Source of the DNA: Streptomyces longispororuber
Lineage (GTDB): Bacteria; Actinomycetota; Actinomycetes; Streptomycetales; Streptomycetaceae
Direction: 5' to 3'
DNA length: 41,748 nucleotides
Assembly (NCBI RefSeq): GCF_024448165.1
Contig: NZ_JAMOLN010000074.1
Location: 1-41,748, forward strand
Below, piece by piece: positions 1-8,601 of the stretch (position 1 is its first letter; every line of letters begins with the position of its first letter). Under the pieces are notes generated by a model. That model was not told the DNA's origin, did no database searches, and worked only from the letters and a program-made list of their open reading frames with translations. The translations under genes were made by a program, and so were the position numbers.

Positions 1-2075
1 GTCAGCCGGTCACCGGCCTGCACCTTCTGACCGTCGTCCGCCGGGAGCCCGTCGGGCAGCGCCGTGTCCACGACCGCCCGCCACTGCCGCCCGTGATTGA
101 CCGGAACCACGAACTCCAGCTCCTCGGACGACGCGTTGAACAGCAGCAGGAACGAGTCGTCCTGGATGCGCTCGCCGCGCTCGCCCGGCTCCGAGATCGC
201 GTTGCCGTTCAGGAACACCGACAGCGCCCTGGCCTGCGCCGCGCCCCAGTCCTGCTGCGTCATCTCCTCGCCCTCGGGCGTGAACCAGGCGATGTCCGAC
301 AGTTCGTCGTGCGTGCCCTCCACGGGACGGCCGTGGAAGAAGCGGCGCCGGCGGAAGACGGGGTGCTCGCGGCGCAGCTTCACCATCGCGCGCGTGAACT
401 CCAGGAACGGCTCGGGCGGGGCGTCCTGATCCGCCCAGCCGACCCACGCCAGCTCGTTGTCCTGGCAGTAGGCGTTGTTGTTACCGCTCTGGGTGCGGCC
501 GAACTCGTCGCCGTGGCTCAGCATCGGAACGCCCTGCGACAGCATCAGCGTGGCGACGAAGTTGCGCATCTGGCGCGCCCGCAGGTCGAGCACCTCCGGA
601 TCGTCGGTGTCGCCCTCGGCGCCGCAGTTCCACGACCGGTTGTGCGACTCGCCGTCGTTGTTGTCCTCGCCGTTCGCCTCGTTGTGCTTCTCGTTGTACG
701 CGACCAGGTCGTGCAGCGTGAAACCGTCGTGGCAGGTCACGAAGTTGATGGACGCCAGCGGCCGGCGCCCGTCGTCCTGGTAGAGGTCCGACGAGCCGGT
801 GAGCCGGCCCGCGAACTCGGCGAGCGTGCGCGGCTCGCCGCGCCACAGGTCCCGCACGGTGTCGCGGTACTTGCCGTTCCACTCGGTCCACAGCGGCGGG
901 AAGTTGCCCACCTGGTAGCCGCCCTCGCCGACGTCCCACGGCTCCGCGATCAGCTTCACCCGCGAGACCACCGGGTCCTGCTGCACCAGGTCGAAGAACG
1001 ACGACAGCCGGTCCACCTCGTGGAACTGCCGGGCCAGCGTGGCCGCGAGGTCGAAGCGGAAGCCGTCGACGTGCATCTCCTCGACCCAGTAGCGCAGCGA
1101 ATCCATGATCATCTGGAGGACGTGCGGGGACCGCATCAGCAGCGAGTTCCCGGTCCCCGTGGTGTCCATGTAGTAGCGCGGTTCGTCGGCGAGGCGGTAG
1201 TACGACGCGTTGTCGAGGCCCTTGAAGGAGAGCGTGGGGCCCAGGTGGTTGCCCTCGGCCGTGTGGTTGTAGACCACGTCCAGGATGACCTCGATGCCCG
1301 CCTGGTGCAGGGCCCGGACCGCCGACTTGAACTCCAGGACCTGCTCGCCCCGGTCGCCCCAGGACGCGTACGTGTTGTGCGGGGCGAAGAAGCCGATCGT
1401 GTTGTAGCCCCAGTAGTTGTTCAGGTCCATGTCGACCAGACGGTGGTCGTTGACGAACTGGTGGACCGGCATCAGTTCGAGCGCGGTGACGCCCAGCTCG
1501 ATGAGGTGCTCGATGACCGCGGGGTGCGCGAGCGCCGCGTACGTGCCGCGCAGTTCGTCGGGCAGCGCCGGATGGAGCATCGTCAGGCCCTTCACATGGG
1601 CCTCGTAGAGCACGGTCTCGTGGTACTCGGTGCGCGGCGGCCGGTCGTCGGCCCAGTCGAAGTACGGATTGACCACCACCGACGCCATGGTGTGCGGCGC
1701 CGAGTCCAGGTCGTTGCGCTCGTCCGGCGAGCCGAACGGATACCCGTACACCGACTCGTCCCACGCGATCCGCCCGCTGATGGCGCGCGCGTACGGATCG
1801 AGCAGCAGCTTCGCCGAGTTGCAGCGCAGCCCGCGCGCGGGATCGTACGGGCCGTGCACGCGGTACCCGTACCGCTGCCCCGGCATGATCCCCGGCAGGT
1901 ACGCGTGCCGCACGAACGCGTCGGACTCCCGCAGTTCCACCGCGGTCTCCGAGCCGTCGTCGTGCAGCAGGCACAGCTCGATGCGGTCCGCGGCCTCCGA
2001 GAAGACCGCGAAGTTCGTTCCGGCGCCGTCGTACGAGGCACCCAGCGGATACGCCTGTCCAGGCCAGACCTGCAT
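1..2075 (-). CDS. glgX: Glycogen debranching enzyme GlgX (3' end cut by window edge)
   Basis: Isoamylase-type GH13 enzyme that cleaves alpha-1,6 branches in glycogen-derived limit dextrins in the cytoplasm. About 691 residues are visible; GlgX proteins are usually near 700, so only the last residues are missing. The reading frame starts MQVWPGQAYPLGASYDG, an N-terminal carbohydrate-binding fold (CBM48 type). The GH13 motifs follow in order: DVVYNHTAEG, GFRFDLAA (nucleophile Asp), LIAEPWDVG (acid Glu) and FVTCHDGFTLHDL. The ATG at 2073-2075 is chosen because homology begins there; I see no strong Shine-Dalgarno. It is divergent from the gene at 2239 across 163 bp. The family assignment is secure. 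Confidence 0.95.
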   Translation of the reverse strand, partial: MQVWPGQAYPLGASYDGAGTNFAVFSEAADRIELCLLHDDGSETAVELRESDAFVRHAYLPGIMPGQRYGYRVHGPYDPARGLRCNSAKLLLDPYARAISGRIAWDESVYGYPFGSPDERNDLDSAPHTMASVVVNPYFDWADDRPPRTEYHETVLYEAHVKGLTMLHPALPDELRGTYAALAHPAVIEHLIELGVTALELMPVHQFVNDHRLVDMDLNNYWGYNTIGFFAPHNTYASWGDRGEQVLEFKSAVRALHQAGIEVILDVVYNHTAEGNHLGPTLSFKGLDNASYYRLADEPRYYMDTTGTGNSLLMRSPHVLQMIMDSLRYWVEEMHVDGFRFDLAATLARQFHEVDRLSSFFDLVQQDPVVSRVKLIAEPWDVGEGGYQVGNFPPLWTEWNGKYRDTVRDLWRGEPRTLAEFAGRLTGSSDLYQDDGRRPLASINFVTCHDGFTLHDLVAYNEKHNEANGEDNNDGESHNRSWNCGAEGDTDDPEVLDLRARQMRNFVATLMLSQGVPMLSHGDEFGRTQSGNNNAYCQDNELAWVGWADQDAPPEPFLEFTRAMVKLRREHPVFRRRRFFHGRPVEGTHDELSDIAWFTPEGEEMTQQDWGAAQARALSVFLNGNAISEPGERGERIQDDSFLLLFNASSEELEFVVPVNHGRQWRAVVDTALPDGLPADDGQKVQAGDRL

Positions 2076-2238
2076 GGCTACGACTCTTCCACTTACGGCC
2101 CGGCCGTCCGGGCGACATCGCACAGTCTCTCCCCGAAAGTGGCGGAACCTAACGGGAGTTGGGGCCCTCTTACACGAAGACCACGCATTACCGGTATGTC
2201 CTCGACCGGGACGGCCGGGACAGGAGGAGGGGGAAGAT

Positions 2239-3021
2239 GTGCGCGAGCTAGCAAGACGCCATCTCGGAAGACTGGTGGCGGGAGTGGCCCTCGCGGTCGC
2301 CGGTGCCGCCGTCGCGGTCGGCGTGAGCCTGCCGGACGACGGCGGTGACGCCGCCAGGGCCGGCACGGCCCAGCAGGACGCGGTGGCCCCGGAGGGCACC
2401 GTGGAGGCTGCTCCCGAGGAGGGCGAGAAGGGCGTCGGGCGCGACCCGCTCACCGACGCCGAGATCGAGCGGGCCGAGAAGCTCGCGGTGGCCCCCAGGG
2501 CGCTGCGCCTCGACGCCCGGGACGTGGAGGGCGACCGCGGCCCCCAGCACCTGTCGACGAACCTGACCGAGGTCGACCCGGCCCTCGGCGGCGCCGCCGC
2601 CCAGGAGCGCCGCGCCGACGTCGTCTACTACGACTACCGGACCGACTCCGTCGTCACGAAGACGGTGAACCTCGACTCCGGGAAGGTCGAGGACACACAG
2701 ACCGACCAGGGCGTGCAGCCGCCGCCCAGCAGGGACGAACTGACCGAGGCCGCCCAGCTGCTGATCGCCGACCAGCTCGGGGCCGACCTGCGCGACGACT
2801 ACCGGGACGCGACCGGCAAGGAGCTCACCAAGGCGGACCAGCTCCAGCTCAGCGGCATGGTGTTCCGCAAGGAGACCGTCGCGAAGGTCCCCTCCGACCT
2901 GACCGAGTGCGGCAAGCACCGCTGCCTGCGCGTCGTCGCCAAGGTCACGAACGGACCGTGGATCGACACCCGCGCCCTCGTCGTCGACCTGAGCGACCGC
3001 AGGATCGGCCGTCTCTCCTGA
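2239..3021 (+). CDS. Secreted/anchored protein resembling copper amine oxidase N-terminal (N2/N3) domains
   Basis: 260 residues from a GTG start preceded by a strong AGGAGGAGGGGGA ribosome binding site. An ATG two bases upstream is in the wrong frame. Residues about 10-30 form a hydrophobic signal or anchor (RLVAGVALAVAGAAVAVGV). The mature part contains DPLTDAEIERAEKLAV, VVYYDYRTDSVV and PPSRDELTEAAQLLIADQ, which resemble the N2/N3 domains of copper amine oxidases; there is no catalytic domain. The next gene, 55 bp downstream on the same strand, encodes a catalytic-type copper amine oxidase domain, so the two are probably co-transcribed and may act as one enzyme outside the membrane. The domain relation is inferred from motif resemblance; the function is unproven. 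Confidence 0.7.
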   Translation: MRELARRHLGRLVAGVALAVAGAAVAVGVSLPDDGGDAARAGTAQQDAVAPEGTVEAAPEEGEKGVGRDPLTDAEIERAEKLAVAPRALRLDARDVEGDRGPQHLSTNLTEVDPALGGAAAQERRADVVYYDYRTDSVVTKTVNLDSGKVEDTQTDQGVQPPPSRDELTEAAQLLIADQLGADLRDDYRDATGKELTKADQLQLSGMVFRKETVAKVPSDLTECGKHRCLRVVAKVTNGPWIDTRALVVDLSDRRIGRLS

Positions 3022-3076
3022 GACCCGCCCCGCCACCGTCCTCCGCCGCTTCTCCTGCACAAGGGAGCCCTTCCGT

Positions 3077-4312
3077 ATGCACGTCACGCACGTCATGCCC
3101 GGCCCGCACGGCACCAGAGCCCGGCGCGCCCGCACCGGACCCGCAGCCGCACTGACGGGTCTCGCGGTCACCGCGCTGCTCGGCACCACCTGGCGCATGT
3201 GCTGGCACTACAACACCCTGTCCGGACTCGTCCTGGACAACGTCAGCTACCAGCCCAAGGGCGAGCCCAAGCCGATCGCCGTCCTCACCAGTGCCCGCCT
3301 CGCGCAGGTCCACGTCCCCTACGACGACGGGGAGAACGAGTACGACGACGTCACCGGCACCGACTTCGGCATGGCCCTGCAGAACCTGAAGCCCGCCGAG
3401 TGCCCCGGCGGCACCATCAAGACCGTCAAGGTCCCCGACATGGGCAACGTGAAGGGCCTGTGCGCGACCACGCGTGCGCGCGGGCACGCGTACCGGCTCA
3501 ACGACGACGAGTCGACCGGCGGCAGCGGCAAGCTGTACAGCGCCCAGGGCAAGGACCTGCTGGTCTACACGGTCAACAAGGCGTCCTGGTACGAGTACAT
3601 CACCGAGTGGCGCTTCTCCTCCGACGGCACCATCTCGTCGAACGTCGGCGCGACCGGCAGCCTCTCCCCGTACGACTACAAGGGCACCGACGGCAAGGGC
3701 TGGCCCATCGGCAAGGGCGCCAGCGCCTACGCCGAGAGCCACAACCACAACGTCTTCTGGCGGCTCAACTTCGGCCTCGACGGCTCCACCAGGACCAAGG
3801 TCGAGCAGTACGACTCGAAGGTGACCCCGCCGCGGGGCAGCGGCTCGCCCACCACGAGGACGACGCGCACCCCGGTCACCAAGGAACTCGCCGGCGACGC
3901 CAAGGACATGCGGTGGTGGCGCGTGGTGTCCACCGCCGGCAAGAACCAGGACGGGCACCCGCGCTCCTACGAGTTCGTGCCCGGCCGCTCCAGCAAGTAC
4001 CCCGGCCGCTCGTTCACCAAGCACGACGTGTACTTCACCGAGTACAAGAAGTGCGAGCAGTACGCGAGCGACAACCCGTCGTCGAGCTGCGGCGGCAGGA
4101 GCGTGGACAAGTGGGTCGGCGGTCAGACGCTGACGCACCCGATCACCTGGGTCAACATCGGGTTCCACCACATCGCCCGGGACGAGGACCAGCAGCCCAT
4201 GCCGGTGCACTGGCAGGGCTTCTCCCTCGCCCCCAGGGACGTGACCGCTATGAATCCGCTCACTCCCGGCGACCTGGCGGATCAGAACGGCGTTCCCAGA
4301 AACGGTAGTTGA
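3077..4312 (+). CDS. Copper amine oxidase-like protein (catalytic domain only)
   Basis: 411 residues; ATG preceded by AAGGGAG. Residues about 23-36 are hydrophobic, so it is probably exported or anchored. Copper amine oxidases oxidise primary amines with a topaquinone made from an active-site Tyr. Visible landmarks: a His-x-His copper pair (H222, H224 in SHNHNVFWRLNF), a third His in the HIARDED...MPV segment (H365), and D91 in DDVTGTDFG aligning with the catalytic base. The Tyr that should become topaquinone is probably Y172, but the motif reads W-Y-E-Y instead of the usual N-Y-D/E-Y. Full-length bacterial enzymes are about 640 residues; the missing N2/N3 part seems to be the preceding gene. 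Family membership is likely; activity is uncertain. Confidence 0.8.
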   Translation: MHVTHVMPGPHGTRARRARTGPAAALTGLAVTALLGTTWRMCWHYNTLSGLVLDNVSYQPKGEPKPIAVLTSARLAQVHVPYDDGENEYDDVTGTDFGMALQNLKPAECPGGTIKTVKVPDMGNVKGLCATTRARGHAYRLNDDESTGGSGKLYSAQGKDLLVYTVNKASWYEYITEWRFSSDGTISSNVGATGSLSPYDYKGTDGKGWPIGKGASAYAESHNHNVFWRLNFGLDGSTRTKVEQYDSKVTPPRGSGSPTTRTTRTPVTKELAGDAKDMRWWRVVSTAGKNQDGHPRSYEFVPGRSSKYPGRSFTKHDVYFTEYKKCEQYASDNPSSSCGGRSVDKWVGGQTLTHPITWVNIGFHHIARDEDQQPMPVHWQGFSLAPRDVTAMNPLTPGDLADQNGVPRNGS

Positions 4313-4428
4313 GAAACTCTCATCTCCATCCGGCTGCACCGCCCGCCGCTCCCGGAGTACCCTTCCTTGATCGTTGCTGGGGGAGTGTGCTCGACAAGCT
4401 CGGGGGAGCGGAAGGCGGTGCGGAGCGG

Positions 4429-5697
4429 GTGAGCTCGGGAGGTCGTGAGCTGCCCCCTGGTGACGACGGTCACGAGGGCCAGGACGGTCAGGGGGCAGCT
4501 TCCACGGACATCCCACCCGGAGCGGTGTCGCTTGCCAGGCCCATGGACGTGGGATCGCAGATCGGACCCGAACTGGACTGGGGTGCCGACGCCTGGCGCG
4601 AGGTCCGTACGCGCGCGCAACGAGCCGGGCGTGCCTACATCTGGCTGAACCTGGTGGAGCAGCGGCTGCGCGCCGTCGTCGCGGCCGTGCTCCGCCCGAT
4701 CTACGAGCCCGTGCACGGCGACGACTGGGTGGTCGCCGCCGCCGGGCCCGCCGGCCAGGAGTGGGTGCAGCGGGCCGTCGCCGTGCGCGAAGTCAGCCGC
4801 CGCAAGGGCTACTTGCTGGACCCGGCCGACGACAACGTGCTGTCCTTCCTCACCCTCCCGCAGCTGCGCGAGCTGATGGTCCAGCACTGGCCGTGCTTCG
4901 AGCCGTACTTCGACGACCGGCGCGACGTCGAACTCGCCCTGGACGAGCTCGAGGTCACCCGGAACGTGGTCTCCCGCAACCGCGCCCTGTCCGAGACCGT
5001 CCTCGCCCAGGCCGAGCGGGCCTCCGCCCGCCTCCTGGACATGCTCGGGGCCGGCTCGGACGTCCCCTCGGCCCGCCGGCTGCCCGTCGACGCCGTCGAG
5101 GACCTGGTCGGCGACCGGTACGCGGACGTCGTCGGCGTCCACTCGGACCGGGTGCGGCTGCTGCGCCAGTTCCCCGCCGAGGACCTCTTCGGCGGGGCCC
5201 GCCGCCTCGACGCCATCGGGATAGGCCTGAACCTCCTCGTGCAGAACTTCTCGGGCCGCCGCCTGATGCGCCTGGCCGAGTCGGGCTGTCGCGTCCGTCT
5301 CCTCTTCCTGAATCCGGCGTCCAGCGCGGTCAAACGGCGCGAAAGGGAACTCGGGCTCAAACGGGGCGAGTTGAGCCGGGCCGTCGAGATGAACATCCTG
5401 CACATGCGCAGAGTGCGGGCCCGGCTCCGGGATCCCGGGGCCTTCGAGATCCAGGTCTTCGACGAGACGCCCCGCTTCACCGCCTACCTCGTGGACGGCG
5501 ACGGCTCGGACGGCATCGGGGTGATCCAGTCGTACCTGCGTCGCAGCCGCGGCATGGAGGCGCCGGTCCTGGTGCTCCGCGGCGGCGGCCGGGTCGTGAA
5601 GGCGGGGGCGTCCCCGGACATGGGTGAGAACGGACTCTTCGTGACATACCGCGACGAGTTCGAGCAGGCGTGGGTGGACGGGCGGCCGGTGTCCTAG
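4429..5697 (+). CDS. SAV2148-family HEPN domain protein
   Basis: 422 residues from the GTG at 4429, with an alternative GTG at 4387 after GGGGGAG. Recognised as the actinomycete SAV2148-type HEPN family from the segments GAVSLARPMDVGSQIGPELDWG and DELEVTRNVVSRNRAL. The central helical region (about 55-200) is HEPN-like. Where RNase-type HEPN domains carry R-N-x-x-x-H this protein has R178-N-V-V-S-R183-N, so the catalytic His appears to be Arg. The C-terminal half (about 270-420, GCRVRLLFLNP, then EIQVFDETPRFTAYLV) resembles the PLD-like fold seen in DUF5919 proteins but has no HKD motif. No clear signal peptide, so probably cytoplasmic. The biological role is unknown. Confidence 0.8.
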   Translation: MSSGGRELPPGDDGHEGQDGQGAASTDIPPGAVSLARPMDVGSQIGPELDWGADAWREVRTRAQRAGRAYIWLNLVEQRLRAVVAAVLRPIYEPVHGDDWVVAAAGPAGQEWVQRAVAVREVSRRKGYLLDPADDNVLSFLTLPQLRELMVQHWPCFEPYFDDRRDVELALDELEVTRNVVSRNRALSETVLAQAERASARLLDMLGAGSDVPSARRLPVDAVEDLVGDRYADVVGVHSDRVRLLRQFPAEDLFGGARRLDAIGIGLNLLVQNFSGRRLMRLAESGCRVRLLFLNPASSAVKRRERELGLKRGELSRAVEMNILHMRRVRARLRDPGAFEIQVFDETPRFTAYLVDGDGSDGIGVIQSYLRRSRGMEAPVLVLRGGGRVVKAGASPDMGENGLFVTYRDEFEQAWVDGRPVS

Positions 5698-5723
5698 CGG
5701 GACCGGGACGGGTGCCGGACCGA

Positions 5724-5746
5724 TTGTCAGTGGCGCATGCGATCGT
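5724..5746 (+). promoter_or_regulatory. RecA-independent DNA-damage (PafBC-type) promoter candidate
   Basis: TTGTCAGTGGC at 5724-5734, a 6-nt spacer, then GATCGT at 5741-5746. The known actinobacterial consensus is TTGTCAGTGGC-N6-TAGGVT; the upstream element matches exactly and the -10 matches imperfectly (G for the first T). It lies 48 bp before the exonuclease start. Confidence 0.65.
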
Positions 5747-5794
5747 GGTGGTCATTGGGGGAACGCACCACCGCACCACGAGAAGGGGGCTGCC

Positions 5795-6526
5795 ATGGGC
5801 TGGCACCGGGAGCTGCTGATCGGCTTCGACCTGGAGACGACCGGGACCGATCCGCGCGAGGCGCGCATCGTCACCGGCGCCGTCATAGAGGTCAGGGACG
5901 GCGCGGTGCTCGGCCACCGGCAGTGGCTCGCCGACCCCGGCGTGCCGATCCCGGACGACGCGGTCGCCGTGCACGGGATCAGCAATGAGCGGGCGGCGTC
6001 CGAGGGCGAGCCGGCCGACCGGGTCGCGGACGCCATGGCAGAGGCCCTCGTCGGCTACTGGCGCACGGGCGTGCCGGTGGTGGCGTACAACGCGGCGTTC
6101 GATCTGACCCTGCTCTCCGCCGAGTTGGCGCGGTACGGCCTGCCGTCCCTGCGGGACCGGCTCGGCTTCGACCCGGCCCCGGTCGTCGACCCGTACACGA
6201 TCGACCGCACCGTGGACCGGTACCGCAAGGGCAAGCGCAATCTGGAAGCGGTCTGCACCGAGTACGGGGTCACGCTCGACGCCGCGCACGACGCCTCGGC
6301 GGACGCCCTGGCCGCGGCGCGGCTCGCCCGGGCGATAGGCGAGCGCCACACGAAGGTCGCGGCCCTCGGCGCCGCCGAGCTCCACCGCCGGCAGGTGGAG
6401 TGGTACGCGGAGTGGGCGGCGGACTTCCAGGCGTTCCTGCGTCGAAAGGGGGACGCTTCCGCCGTGGTGGACCCGGCGTGGCCCCTGCGGATGCTCGACA
6501 CGACGGCCGACGCGGTCGGGGGCTGA
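5795..6526 (+). CDS. DnaQ-like 3'-5' exonuclease (DEDDh family)
   Basis: 243 residues; ATG after AGAAGGGGG. DEDDh exonucleases remove nucleotides from 3' ends with two metal ions. All five signature residues are visible: D12 and E14 (FDLETTG), D103 (YNAAFDLTLL), H165 and D170 (AAHDASADA). Length and sequence fit the stand-alone actinobacterial exonucleases rather than a polymerase III epsilon subunit with its usual partner-binding tail. The promoter-like element at 5724-5746 suggests induction by DNA damage, which suits a repair or clean-up nuclease. It converges on the phosphotransferase gene at 6620-7501. Confidence 0.9.
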   Translation: MGWHRELLIGFDLETTGTDPREARIVTGAVIEVRDGAVLGHRQWLADPGVPIPDDAVAVHGISNERAASEGEPADRVADAMAEALVGYWRTGVPVVAYNAAFDLTLLSAELARYGLPSLRDRLGFDPAPVVDPYTIDRTVDRYRKGKRNLEAVCTEYGVTLDAAHDASADALAAARLARAIGERHTKVAALGAAELHRRQVEWYAEWAADFQAFLRRKGDASAVVDPAWPLRMLDTTADAVGG

Positions 6527-6555
6527 GGACCGGCCCGCCCTCCGCCCGTGGGCAC

Positions 6556-6570
6556 GGGGGCGTTGCCCCC
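6556..6570. terminator. GC hairpin between convergent genes
   Basis: GGGGGC-gtt-GCCCCC, a perfect 6-bp stem with a 3-nt loop, 30 bp after the exonuclease stop and 50 bp from the stop of the opposing gene. It could serve both strands. Confidence 0.45.
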
Positions 6571-6579
6571 GGCCCCCCG

Positions 6580-6600
6580 GTCCTCGAACGCCGGACGGGC
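6580..6600. repeat. Streptomyces intergenic repeat element (GAACGCCGGACGGGC type)
   Basis: The segment containing CTCGAACGCCGGACGGGC is recognised as a short palindromic-type repeat found many times between genes in Streptomyces. Only one copy is seen in this window. It sits in the convergent gap beside the hairpin at 6556-6570. Confidence 0.5.
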
Positions 6601-6619
6601 CGTGCTGGCCGAGGCCGGC

Positions 6620-7501
6620 TCAGAACGGATACCACCGCACGGCGGGATCGTCGTCCCGGAGTGACGCCACCCGCCGCCGGAACTCCGCCAGCGCCTTCGG
6701 ATTGCTCGGCGCGTGCTGCGCCACCCACGCGCAGGACGCCGTCTCCCGCGCGCCGCGCAGCACGGCGCACCCGTCCCACTCCCGCACGTCCCACCCGTAC
6801 GCCTCGACGAACCCGTCGTAGGCGTCCGCCGCCAGCCCGTACCGGTCCCGCGACAGCGCCATGACCACCAGATCGTGTTCGCGCAGATCCGCGGAGAAGG
6901 TCTCCAGGTCGACCAGGACCGGCCCGTCGGGACCGATGTGCACGTTGCGCGGCAGCGCGTCCCCGTGGATCGGCCCGGGCGCGAGCCGGGGCGTCAGCGC
7001 GGCCGCGGCCGCCGCGAACCCGTCCCGCCGCTCCCGCAGGTAGGCCGCGTCCGCCGGATCGACGGCGTCCCCGGCGAGCCGCAGCCACCGCTCGACACCC
7101 CCCAGCAGCTCGCGCCGGGGCAGTGTGAGACCGGACGGCGCGGGCAGCGCGTGCACCAGCCTGAGGAGTTCGGCGAGATCCCGCGGCTCGGCCGGCCGGA
7201 CGGCCGCCGGGACGCGCTCCCACACCGTCACCGGATGCCCGTCCACCACCAGGACCTCCGGCTTCGCGGCCCGCACCGCCGGCACCCCGTGCTCGGCGAG
7301 GTACCCGGCCACGGCCAGCTCGCGGCGCGCCCGGTCGAGGAGCTCGGACCCGCCCTGCCCGATGTCGCGGCCCACCTTGACGACGAGGTCGCCCGCGGCG
7401 AACACCGCGTTCTCGCCGAGCGCCAGCAGCCGGGCGCCGCCCGCCGGGCCGTCCACGACATCCGCCTGCGCCAGCACGTCCCGTGCCCGTGCCTCGTCCA
7501 T
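6620..7501 (-). CDS. Aminoglycoside phosphotransferase-family kinase
   Basis: 293 residues; ATG at 7499-7501 preceded on its strand by GGGAGG at good spacing. APH/choline-kinase fold: the ATP-binding Lys is in DLVVKVGRD (about residue 42), the catalytic loop reads GPIHGDALPRNVHI (H-G-D-x4-N) and the metal site reads VLVDLETFS. The family phosphorylates hydroxyls of aminoglycosides or small metabolites; the sequence does not tell which substrate. No resistance genes or cluster surround it, so a housekeeping or unknown small-molecule kinase is as likely as resistance. Confidence 0.85.
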   Translation of the reverse strand: MDEARARDVLAQADVVDGPAGGARLLALGENAVFAAGDLVVKVGRDIGQGGSELLDRARRELAVAGYLAEHGVPAVRAAKPEVLVVDGHPVTVWERVPAAVRPAEPRDLAELLRLVHALPAPSGLTLPRRELLGGVERWLRLAGDAVDPADAAYLRERRDGFAAAAAALTPRLAPGPIHGDALPRNVHIGPDGPVLVDLETFSADLREHDLVVMALSRDRYGLAADAYDGFVEAYGWDVREWDGCAVLRGARETASCAWVAQHAPSNPKALAEFRRRVASLRDDDPAVRWYPF

Positions 7502-7665
7502 CCCACGCCTCCCGCGTTCCACCTGGTACGGGCCCAGTCTCCCACCCGTCGTCACCCTGGTCCGCACGTCTTGACGCCGTCCGGCCTTGTCAGGACCATG
7601 ACGGAGGCCGCCGGGGCGGCCGGAAGCCGCCTGCGCCATCCGGACCGCCCGAAGGAGCCGCCTCC

Positions 7666-8601
7666 GTGACCACGGCGATCACGACAAGACGGACGCGAGG
7701 TCCGGCGAAGGATCCGACGGCGGAGCGGGCCGGGCGGGAGCGCGGCGCCTGGTTCCTGGTGCTGCCCGCGCTGATCCCGATCCTCGTCCTGAGCGTGGGT
7801 CCCCTGCTGTACGGGGTGGGCCTGGCGTTCACCGACTCCCAGTCGGGCCGCACCGCCGCCACCCAGTGGGTCGGCACCCTCAACTTCCAGGACCTGCTGC
7901 ACGACACCCTGTTCTGGGAGTCGTTCCGCATCGGCCTGCTGTGGGCGGTCGGGGTGACGGTCCCGCAGTTCCTGCTCGCCCTCGGCCTCGCCCTCCTGCT
8001 CAACCAGGACCTGCGGCTGCGCTGGCTGGCCCGGGCGCTGGCGATCGTGCCGTGGGCGATGCCGGAGGTCGTCGTCGGCATCATGTGGCGGCTCGTCTAC
8101 CACCCCGACGCGGGCATCCTCAACGAGACGATCCGCGACCTCGGCCTCGGCGACGGACGCGACTGGCTCACCGGCCTCGCCACCGCGCTGCCCGCCGTGA
8201 TCGTCGTCGGCGTCTGGGCGGGCATGCCGCAGACCACGGTGGCACTGCTCGCCGGGCTGCAGCACACGCCGCGCGAACTGCACGAGGCCGCCGCCATGGA
8301 CGGCGCGGGCGCCTGGCGCCGGTTCCGCACGGTGACCTGGCCCGCGATCCGCCCCGTCGCACTCGCCATCACCGCGCTCAACTTCATCTGGAACTTCAAC
8401 TCCTTCGCCCTGGTCTACGTCCTGACCAACGGCGGTCCCGGCGGCCGCACCCGCCTCCCCATGCTCTTCGCGTACGAAGAGGCTTTCCGCTACGGCCAGT
8501 TCGGCTACGCGGCGGCGATGGGCTGCGTCATGGTCGCCGTCATCTCGGTCCTTCTCGCCCTCTACCTGGTGGGCCGCCTGAAGGGAGGCGACGAGCAGTG
8601 A
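7666..8601 (+). CDS. Sugar ABC transporter permease (MalF/UgpA type)
   Basis: 311 residues from a GTG preceded by GAAGGAG with 8-nt spacing. Integral membrane protein with about six segments; the coupling-helix (EAA) loop reads ELHEAAAMDGAGAWRRFRTVTWP, which contacts the ATPase. It forms a heterodimer with the next gene's product. The three genes permease-permease-binding protein overlap or nearly touch, so they are one operon, but no ATPase gene is present; in Streptomyces the shared ATPase MsiK usually powers such importers. A TTGACG at 7571-7576 is a possible -35 element, with no convincing -10. Confidence 0.92.
   Translation: MTTAITTRRTRGPAKDPTAERAGRERGAWFLVLPALIPILVLSVGPLLYGVGLAFTDSQSGRTAATQWVGTLNFQDLLHDTLFWESFRIGLLWAVGVTVPQFLLALGLALLLNQDLRLRWLARALAIVPWAMPEVVVGIMWRLVYHPDAGILNETIRDLGLGDGRDWLTGLATALPAVIVVGVWAGMPQTTVALLAGLQHTPRELHEAAAMDGAGAWRRFRTVTWPAIRPVALAITALNFIWNFNSFALVYVLTNGGPGGRTRLPMLFAYEEAFRYGQFGYAAAMGCVMVAVISVLLALYLVGRLKGGDEQ

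Noticed and set aside
93..2348. Long open frame antisense to the glycogen debranching gene
   Set aside because: GC-rich coding DNA leaves the opposite strand open; its translation is Arg/Val-rich low complexity and shows no family motif, while the minus frame has all GH13 motifs.
7555..7600. TGGTCC...GGACCA inverted arms before the sugar operon
   Set aside because: The arms are far apart and do not match the known DasR-type site; probably chance.
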